Shown here piece after piece: positions 7,566-13,445 of a stretch of DNA of 14,470 nucleotides. Source of the stretch: an uncultured Verrucomicrobiota bacterium (GTDB lineage: Bacteria; Verrucomicrobiota; Verrucomicrobiia; Opitutales; Opitutaceae); contig CAIXIZ010000125.1 of assembly GCA_903919625.1 (NCBI GenBank), positions 1 through 14,470 on the forward strand, read 5' to 3'. A program made the position numbers and the translations under genes. The notes under the pieces were generated by a model, which saw only the letters and a program-made list of their open reading frames with translations, was not told the origin of the DNA and ran no database searches. Every line of letters starts with the position of its first letter. Positions within the stretch are counted from its first letter, which is position 1.

Positions 7566-7622
7566 CCCGCTTCTCCCGAAGCGGGCTACAAAGAGGACGT
7601 AGCCCGGCTCGGGAGAGCCGGG
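7566..7622. repeat. Pair of inverted REP-like hairpins with GTAG heads (BIME-like)
   Basis: Two 24-base units face each other. The left one (minus strand, 7589 to 7566) reads GTAG, CCCGCTTC, loop GGGA, GAAGCGGG. The right one (plus strand, 7599-7622) reads GTAG, CCCGGCTC, loop GGGA, GAGCCGGG. Each has a perfect 8-bp stem, and a 9-base spacer separates them. The stems differ at two positions, with matching changes on the other side. GTAG before a hairpin is the known signature of REP elements mobilised by REP-associated transposases. No T-run follows, so it is not a standard terminator, although it may protect or end the ABC transcript. No transposase is in the window. Confidence 0.75.
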
Positions 7623-7696
7623 ACGAAGTTTCCCGGCGGCCAATGGTCTAGTCCGCTCTTGTCTTTGCCCACGTCGGCGCCGATTCTGCGCGCCCT

Positions 7697-9232
7697 TTGC
7701 TCTCCCGGGAACTCATCGCTCCGCACGCGCCGGTCAGCTTGGGCGACTGGCAAGGCTGGTTTGCCCGGGGGCACCGTTTGTTGCCCAGTGTAAGCGTTCG
7801 TTCCGCACCGCTGCCGGCCAGCTGGCTTGGTTTTTGGGACAGTCCTTCCAGCGTGCTGCTGGAGAGCGGACGGGATGGACATCATACCTTTCTCTGTCGC
7901 CAGCCGGCGCAGATCATCCTGGGCGACCGTGAAGGAGCAACCCTGCATGCGGTGGGCGCTACACCCGGACGGAAAATGGAAGAGCGCATGTCCGGTGCGC
8001 CCGTCGATTTATTGCGACGAATCGCCACACCTGCCCACGTCCCCCGCTGGTCCGGAGCCCCGCCGTTTGTCGGCGGATGGCTGGCCCTCTTCAATTACGA
8101 CCTCGCCTCGACCTGGGAACGCCATCCGTCACGGGCGCCGCGCGATTTGCCATTGCCGCTCTATGTGTTGGCCGAGGCCCGCGAACTTTTCGCCTACGAT
8201 CACGCCCGGTCGGAGCTCCATACCATCATCTGGACCCAGGTTTCCGATGATGCCTCCGCGCTGGCCGAACAATTTACCGCTGCGACCCGTCAGGCCCAGA
8301 CTGCCTCTGATTGGTGGACACTGGCCAGCGCCACGGCAACGGCCGCCCAACGGCCAGATTGGCAGCCCGCCGCGGACCAAACGGCACCACGGGATTCGTT
8401 CACCGCCGAAACTTTTTCCGCCGCCGTCATCCGGGTGCGGGATTACATCGCGGCCGGTGACACCTATCAGGTGAACCTGTCCTTGCGCCGCAGCCAGATC
8501 TCGCCGGCGCCCGCCGAATGGATCTATGAGGCATTGCGCCAGCTCAACCCGTCTCCGTACATGGGTTTGCTGCGCCTGCCGGGCTTCACGCTCGTTTGCG
8601 GCTCACCTGAACTGCTGGTCAGCCAGCGGGCAGGCCGGCTGGCGGCGCGTCCCATCGCCGGCACACGTCCGCGGGGGCTGGACGCCGCCGCTGATCTGCG
8701 CCTGGAGGCCGAGCTCTACGCCAGCGTGAAGGAGCGGGCCGAGCACCTGATGCTGGTGGATTTGGTGCGCAACGACCTCGGTCGCGTCGCGGCCTACGGC
8801 TCGGTGGAGGTGCCGGAATTCATGGTCTGCGAACGCTATTCCCATGTCATGCACCTGGTCTCGCAGGTCGAAGCGGATCTGGCCACCGGGCGCGACTGGA
8901 CAGACACGCTGCGCGCGACCTTTCCCGGCGGCACCATCACCGGGTGCCCCAAGCATCGCACGATGGAGATCATCGAGGAGCTCGAGCCGGTGGGCCGCGG
9001 TTTCTATACCGGCTCGCTTGGCTGGATTGGCCATGACGGGGACATGGAGCTGAACATCATCATCCGCTCCCTGCTGGTGCAGGACGGGGTCGCCCATGTG
9101 CAATCGGGAGCGGGTATTGTCGCCGATTCCGTGCCGGAGCGCGAGTATGACGAATCCTGGCGCAAGGCGGCCGCACTCTGGGCCGCGCTCGACGCGGCCG
9201 GCCGCAACTGGCAAGGTCAGCCCGCACCATGA
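7697..9232 (+). CDS. pabB: Aminodeoxychorismate synthase component I (PabB; TrpE/PabB family)
   Basis: PabB aminates chorismate to 4-amino-4-deoxychorismate using ammonia from a PabA glutaminase, which is not in this window. The 511-aa frame begins at TTG 7697; no ATG is available until residue 94, and the N-terminal LLES (54-57) must be included, so the exact start is uncertain. The chorismate-binding domain is complete: AGDTYQVNLSLR (253-264), SPELLV (303-308), VDLVRNDLGRV (354-364), FPGGTITGCPKHRTMEIIEELEP (409-431) and SGAGIVADS (470-478). FPGG(S/T)ITG and the pabC/folP neighbours favour PabB. However, the active-site motif reads PIAGT (319-323), as in TrpE, instead of the PIKGT that provides the PabB lysine. 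An anthranilate synthase role cannot be excluded. The stop overlaps pabC as ATGA. Confidence 0.9.
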   Translation: MLSRELIAPHAPVSLGDWQGWFARGHRLLPSVSVRSAPLPASWLGFWDSPSSVLLESGRDGHHTFLCRQPAQIILGDREGATLHAVGATPGRKMEERMSGAPVDLLRRIATPAHVPRWSGAPPFVGGWLALFNYDLASTWERHPSRAPRDLPLPLYVLAEARELFAYDHARSELHTIIWTQVSDDASALAEQFTAATRQAQTASDWWTLASATATAAQRPDWQPAADQTAPRDSFTAETFSAAVIRVRDYIAAGDTYQVNLSLRRSQISPAPAEWIYEALRQLNPSPYMGLLRLPGFTLVCGSPELLVSQRAGRLAARPIAGTRPRGLDAAADLRLEAELYASVKERAEHLMLVDLVRNDLGRVAAYGSVEVPEFMVCERYSHVMHLVSQVEADLATGRDWTDTLRATFPGGTITGCPKHRTMEIIEELEPVGRGFYTGSLGWIGHDGDMELNIIIRSLLVQDGVAHVQSGAGIVADSVPEREYDESWRKAAALWAALDAAGRNWQGQPAP

Positions 9233-10116
9233 GCCTGGTCTACAGCAACGGAAATTTTGTCCCCGCCGCCGCGGCCGCCTTCGCTGCGGACGACCACGGT
9301 GTGCTTTTTGGTCTGGGATATTTTGAGACCTTCCGCACCTCGGGCGGCCGGCCGTTCCTCTGGCCTGAGCACCAGGCGCGGCTCACGGCGGCCTGCAGCC
9401 GGGCCGGGATTACTTTGCCACAGGGCCACCTGGCCTGCGATGAAACCCGGTTGAACGATGCCGTTGCCCGCCTGCTGCAGGATCATGCCCTGACTGACGC
9501 CGTGTTCCGCTACACCATCACGGCCGGCACGCCCGACGGGCAGAAGCGCTATCCGCAGCCCCGGGAATTGCTCGCCGCCCGGCCCCAACCACCGCCTGCG
9601 CCGGAGACCGGCATCAATTTGCATCTCCTCCGCACCGCACGCCAGGCGCCAGAATGGCTCCCGCGTCCAAAAAGCATCCAGTACGCGAACACGGTTCTCG
9701 GCTGGCAGGAGCTGCATGTGCGCGGTGGCGTTGCCCCGGATGAAGGGGTGTTCGTTGACCCCGCGGGGTTTGTCGTCGAGGCGTTGTGGCATAATCTCGT
9801 CTGGATTGCGAACCACGAACTGTGTTATCCAGAACCGGCCCTTGGCCCGGTTGCAGGCGTCGCGCTGGCGTGGGCCCTGGCGCAGGGTTTGTCCTCTCGT
9901 GCGGTCAAGGTCACTTGGACCGAGCTGCTCCAGGCCGATGCCATTATGGTGTGCAACTCCGTCCGCGGTTTTACGCCGGTACGCCGCGCCCGCGATGTTA
10001 GCGGCGAGATCTGCGCAGAATTTCCCGCTGCGTACCAACATCCCCTGATCCAGGAACTAAGCGCCCGCTGGACCGGCGCGCTGGCCCGGACGGCCAACTC
10101 CGCATCATCACGATGA
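9229..10116 (+). CDS. pabC: Aminodeoxychorismate lyase (PabC), class IV PLP enzyme
   Basis: PabC removes pyruvate from aminodeoxychorismate to give p-aminobenzoate. It belongs to the PLP fold-type IV family, shared with branched-chain and D-amino-acid transaminases. The protein is 295 aa, slightly longer than E. coli PabC (269). The N-terminal DHGVLFGLGYFETFRTSGGRP is typical. Lys148 in RPKSIQYANTVLG is the expected PLP-binding lysine, and Glu184 in FVVEALWHNL occupies the cofactor-nitrogen position. VCNSVRGFTPV near residues 241-251 matches the cofactor-phosphate segment. The start overlaps the pabB stop and the stop overlaps the folP start, both as ATGA. Context between pabB and folP selects lyase over transaminase. 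Confidence 0.93.
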   Translation: MSLVYSNGNFVPAAAAAFAADDHGVLFGLGYFETFRTSGGRPFLWPEHQARLTAACSRAGITLPQGHLACDETRLNDAVARLLQDHALTDAVFRYTITAGTPDGQKRYPQPRELLAARPQPPPAPETGINLHLLRTARQAPEWLPRPKSIQYANTVLGWQELHVRGGVAPDEGVFVDPAGFVVEALWHNLVWIANHELCYPEPALGPVAGVALAWALAQGLSSRAVKVTWTELLQADAIMVCNSVRGFTPVRRARDVSGEICAEFPAAYQHPLIQELSARWTGALARTANSASSR

Positions 10117-11036
10117 AGCCAGCTTGGACAAGTCCGCATGGCCGGCCTTTACCCGTGGTGGGTGAGCGTACGCTCATTATGGGGGTGCTCAATGTCACCC
10201 CTGACTCGTTCTCCGACGGCGGGCGGTACCACTCAACGGACGCGGCAGCCGATCATGCCGCGCAATTGCTTGCCGAAGGAGCTGACATCATTGATCTCGG
10301 GGGTGAGTCCACCCGCCCTGGCCATACGCCCGTCGCCGAGGCCGAGGAACTGAGCCGCGTGCTTCCGGTGATTGCGGCCATTCGCCGGCGCTGTCCCACC
10401 CTGCCGCTGTCGATTGACACCACTAAACCGGCGGTGGCCGCCGCCGCCATTGCGGCCGGGGCCGATGTGATCAACGACGTCAGCGGCCTCACCGCCGGGC
10501 TCTCCCGGGAAACCCTGGCCGCGGCGCGGCAATCGCTTGCTGCTTTCCCGACTGATCTCGCGGCACTACCACTCGCGCCCATGGCGGAAATCGCCGCCCA
10601 GTCCGGGTGCCCGCTCATTGTCATGCATCCGGCAGCCCCGCCTCGTCTTGGTGAGTTTTGGGCGGAGATACTGGCGGATCTCCGGCTGTCACTCGCACTG
10701 GCCGAACGCGCTGGGGTGCCCCCGCACCAACTTTGGGTCGATCCCGGCTTTGGCTTTGGCAAGACGGTGCCGGAGAACTTGGAATTGGTCAAAAACCTTT
10801 CCCGCCTGGCCACCCTTGGCTGTCCGATATTGCTGGGCACTTCGCGCAAATCGACCATTGGCCAGGTCCTTGACCGGCCGGCAGATCTGCGTCTCGAAGG
10901 CACGGCCGTCACGGTGGTTTGGGGCATCGCCCAAGGCTGCCAGATGGTCCGGGTGCACGATGTCGCCGCATTACTGCCCGTAATTCGGATGGCCGATGCG
11001 CTTGCGCATGGGCTAAGATACCATTTTCCTGTCTGA
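10113..11036 (+). CDS. folP: Dihydropteroate synthase (FolP)
   Basis: FolP joins p-aminobenzoate to dihydropterin pyrophosphate; it is the sulfonamide target. Most family motifs are present: MGVLNVTPDSFSDGG (23-37, Asn27), DLGGESTRPG (61-70), SIDTTKP (100-106, Asp102), INDVSG (120-125), VDPGFGFGK (209-217, Asp210 and Lys217), LGTSRKS (241-247) and RVHDV (280-284). At 307 aa it is about 25 residues longer than E. coli FolP. The excess lies between NDVSG and the strand leading to Met171-His172, where the usual MHMRGTP loop reads MHPAAPP. The catalytic residues nevertheless look intact. The ATG overlaps the pabC stop; folB follows after nine bases. Confidence 0.96.
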   Translation: MKPAWTSPHGRPLPVVGERTLIMGVLNVTPDSFSDGGRYHSTDAAADHAAQLLAEGADIIDLGGESTRPGHTPVAEAEELSRVLPVIAAIRRRCPTLPLSIDTTKPAVAAAAIAAGADVINDVSGLTAGLSRETLAAARQSLAAFPTDLAALPLAPMAEIAAQSGCPLIVMHPAAPPRLGEFWAEILADLRLSLALAERAGVPPHQLWVDPGFGFGKTVPENLELVKNLSRLATLGCPILLGTSRKSTIGQVLDRPADLRLEGTAVTVVWGIAQGCQMVRVHDVAALLPVIRMADALAHGLRYHFPV

Positions 11037-11045
11037 CCACCAACT

Positions 11046-11429
11046 ATGGATCAACTTGTTGTTCACTCGCTCGAACTGTTCGGTCGCCACGGCGTTCACG
11101 CCGAGGAGCGCTCGCTCGGCCAGCGCTTCGTCATCACCCTGACCGTCGGGCTGGATGCCCGGCCATCCGCGCGCAGCGACAACATCCGGGACACCGTGGA
11201 TTATGCGGGGCTGATCGCCCTTGCCCGCGAAGTGGTCGAAGGCGAATCCTGCCACCTGATAGAAACTCTCGCCGAGCGGATCGCCGCCAAGGCCGGCGCC
11301 ATGCACCCGGCCGTGCGCACCGTGACGGTCGAGGTCCTCAAGCCTCATCCGCCACTGGCCGCCACCTTTGCCGGAGTGGCCATCACGATCACACGACGGT
11401 TTCCGGTCCGGCGCAAAGCGCGCCCATGA
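11046..11429 (+). CDS. folB: Dihydroneopterin aldolase (FolB)
   Basis: FolB cleaves 7,8-dihydroneopterin to 6-hydroxymethyl-dihydropterin, the substrate of FolK. The protein is 127 aa, a normal length for the tunnelling-fold family. The N-terminal LFGRHGVHAEERSLGQRF contains the catalytic glutamate (Glu20 or Glu21). DNIRDTVDYAGL (45-56), Glu73 in LIETLAERI (pterin anchor) and Lys99 in VEVLKPHPPL (catalytic lysine) are all present. The gene begins nine bases after folP without a Shine-Dalgarno sequence, and its stop overlaps the folK start as ATGA. A longer frame from 10919 on the same strand belongs to a different phase and only becomes coding at folK. Confidence 0.95.
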   Translation: MDQLVVHSLELFGRHGVHAEERSLGQRFVITLTVGLDARPSARSDNIRDTVDYAGLIALAREVVEGESCHLIETLAERIAAKAGAMHPAVRTVTVEVLKPHPPLAATFAGVAITITRRFPVRRKARP

Positions 11430-11920
11430 CAACCGCGCTCATCGCCCTCGGCGCCAACCTGGGCGATCGGAATGGCGCAATTGACGCGGCAGTCACCACC
11501 CTTGGCCGGCTCGAACACACCCTTGAGCTTGCGACCTCCACGCTGATCGAGACCGATCCGGTGGGGCATGCCGGTCAGCCGAAGTTTCTCAACGGCGTCA
11601 CCGCCATTGCGACTGCGCTGCCACCGGAGCAGTTGCTGGCGGCGTTGCTCGCCATCGAACGGGCCCACGGCCGGGAGCGCAGTTTTCAGAATGCGCCGCG
11701 GACCCTCGACCTCGACCTGTTGTTCTACGGTCAAGAACACATCAACCAGCCGGGGTTGGTGGTGCCCCATCCCAAGTGGCAGGAACGGATGTTCGTGCTC
11801 GTGCCGCTGGGCGAAATCCTGGCCGCGCCCCCTCTGGCGGGCGAAAGCGAATGGAATCAGCTGCGTTCGGACGTGGCTCGCCTGCTCATTGACCATCATC
11901 TGCGGTCAAAGGCGCGGTGA
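11426..11920 (+). CDS. folK: Hydroxymethyldihydropterin pyrophosphokinase (FolK, HPPK)
   Basis: FolK transfers pyrophosphate from ATP to 6-hydroxymethyl-dihydropterin, giving the activated partner for FolP. Starting at the ATGA overlap with folB gives 164 aa, matching the usual length (E. coli 159). Motifs seen: ALGANLGDR (7-15), ETDPVG (42-47), FLNGV (54-58), ERAHGRER (78-85), RTLDLDLLFYG (92-102, with the Mg-binding Asp95 and Asp97) and VPHPKWQERMFVLVPLGEI (113-131). The active-site layout is complete. It is the last gene of the folate operon; its last 15 bases overlap the 3' end of the convergent beta-lactamase-like gene, and no terminator hairpin is evident. Confidence 0.96.
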   Translation: MTTALIALGANLGDRNGAIDAAVTTLGRLEHTLELATSTLIETDPVGHAGQPKFLNGVTAIATALPPEQLLAALLAIERAHGRERSFQNAPRTLDLDLLFYGQEHINQPGLVVPHPKWQERMFVLVPLGEILAAPPLAGESEWNQLRSDVARLLIDHHLRSKAR

Positions 11921-13246
11921 GGGAGGATTTAAAAACTTGGGGGCGAATTCCCTGATGAGGGCGGCGACAACCCGGTCGCATTCGCTCCACATGGCGGTAC
12001 GGTTGCAAGCCACGACCACGGCAAAATCAATTTCGGGGGCAATCCAGACCACACAATTCCAGCGGCCATTGTCACCCTGATGAAAAAGAACCCGGCCCGA
12101 ATCGCCCGGGCGTGGCCCCTTGGCCCATGGCTTGATGTCGGTAAACCAACCTGAAACATATCCTGCCCCCTGCATGGGAGATTGGGCAGATGGGGAGGCG
12201 AAAATAGGGCCGCCGACCGCGACCTGCAACTGGTCAAAGGATTGGGGGGTGAGGAACGCCGGATCACGCGAGGGGTTGGCCGGGGCGCCCCGCAATTGCC
12301 AGCCCACAAATGTCGCCCAGTCATGCACCGACATATGGACCAGCCCGGCGGGCTCCGCTGCCATGGGGTAGTCCGCACTCAGGCAACTTCCCGGATCGAT
12401 GGGATGATCAGTCGCTCCCGGCAAGTTTACATAGAGCAGACGGCGGGGACCGTGGCCCCAGGGCTGGACGACCTGACCGGAAATGCCGGGCGGGCCAAAT
12501 CCGGCGGTGGTGATGCCCAGAGGAGCGAATAATTTTTGCCGGATCAATTCTTCCCAAGTGCGACCGGTGAGAGTTTCCAGCGCCGCCGCCACGATCATAT
12601 AATCGGCGCTGTTGTAAACGGCTTTGCCGCCCGGCGGATAATCCGGCGGATGGGCCAGGATTTTACGGGCAAAGCTGAGCCTTTGCTGGGTCGGGCTGCT
12701 CGAAAACATGACACTGGTCAGAAAACGGATCATGTGCTGATCCGTCAGCCCGGCCTGATGGTCGAGCAGTTGCTGCAGCGTGACTTTCTCCCATGCGGGG
12801 CTGAGATCTTTGACCGTGGCCGAAAAAATCTCCCCAAGGGTGGTATGGAGGGTCAGCCGGCCCTCTTCGGCGAGGAGCGCGACCAGGGAAGCGGTCATCG
12901 CCTTGGCGCAGGAGCAAATCTCAAATTCGTCTCCCAGTGCGATGGGTGTGGCATTGCCGAGTTTGCGCACGCCGGCCACTCCCTGGGCAACAATGCGGTC
13001 GCCTTGCAGCACCAGGGCGGACATGCCGGGTATGTTCGCACGGGAGATGACCGGGGCCAGGATCGGCCCGAGATCGCGTGGCGCATCGGACTTCAGGGCA
13101 AACACCGGCTTGGGCCAGGCTTCACGGGCCATGGCTTCGCGGCGCAGGTCTGCATCCGCCGATTGGGACCGGGAAACGCCGCAACAACCGCCCGTCGCGA
13201 GTACCAGGGCCCCGCTGGCCAGGAGAAAAACGATACGGTAACACAT
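11906..13246 (-). CDS. Serine beta-lactamase/DD-peptidase family protein, probable lipoprotein
   Basis: This belongs to the class C beta-lactamase / penicillin-binding-protein-like esterase family (Pfam Beta-lactamase). The ATG at 13246-13244 gives 446 aa and begins with a signal sequence, MCYRIVFLLASGALVLATGG, followed by Cys21-Cys22, so a lipid-anchored exported protein is likely though the lipobox is imperfect. SxxK is present as Ser112-Cys-Ala-Lys115 in EICSCAKAMTASLVALL; LLDHQAGL (160-167), AAEPAGLVHMSVHDWATF (296-313) and HQG (389-391) match the family. The YxN motif reads Tyr211-Asn-Ser213 (VYNSADYMI), so the asparagine is shifted by one position. The substrate is unknown: cell-wall peptide, ester or beta-lactam. 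The open extension to 13483 adds 79 arginine-rich residues and is rejected. Confidence 0.9.
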   Translation of the reverse strand: MCYRIVFLLASGALVLATGGCCGVSRSQSADADLRREAMAREAWPKPVFALKSDAPRDLGPILAPVISRANIPGMSALVLQGDRIVAQGVAGVRKLGNATPIALGDEFEICSCAKAMTASLVALLAEEGRLTLHTTLGEIFSATVKDLSPAWEKVTLQQLLDHQAGLTDQHMIRFLTSVMFSSSPTQQRLSFARKILAHPPDYPPGGKAVYNSADYMIVAAALETLTGRTWEELIRQKLFAPLGITTAGFGPPGISGQVVQPWGHGPRRLLYVNLPGATDHPIDPGSCLSADYPMAAEPAGLVHMSVHDWATFVGWQLRGAPANPSRDPAFLTPQSFDQLQVAVGGPIFASPSAQSPMQGAGYVSGWFTDIKPWAKGPRPGDSGRVLFHQGDNGRWNCVVWIAPEIDFAVVVACNRTAMWSECDRVVAALIREFAPKFLNPPSPRL

Positions 13247-13445
13247 AGGGTGGCGGGTTGAGGCGTTAGGGCTGAGGGCAGCATTTCCAGTTATTTCCGC
13301 GCGTGACAACCTGATTATGGGTCTCCCACCAGCGGTTAATCCCCTGCCAATCCGCCGGGCCGGTTTGCCCCTCGCTCTGTGATTGCGTCGTGCCGTGGCC
13401 CGGCTTTTGCTTGATGGCGCGTCTCTCCGTGTTTTGCACCGCGTC
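13247..13445. other. Intergenic region between divergent beta-lactamase-like and unknown genes
   Basis: About 200 bases that should contain both promoters. On the minus strand TTGTCA, near 13300, could be a -35 box, but no convincing -10 follows at the right distance. Nothing convincing is seen on the plus strand. No repeat, hairpin or RNA gene is evident. Confidence 0.4.

Noticed and set aside
7566..7622. Intrinsic terminator of the ABC operon
   Set aside because: Both hairpins are strong but neither is followed by a T-run; the shared GTAG head and loop fit REP elements better.
10919..11425. 169-codon upstream extension in the folK frame
   Set aside because: It runs through folP and folB in another frame; FolK homology begins exactly at the ATG 11426, which overlaps the folB stop.
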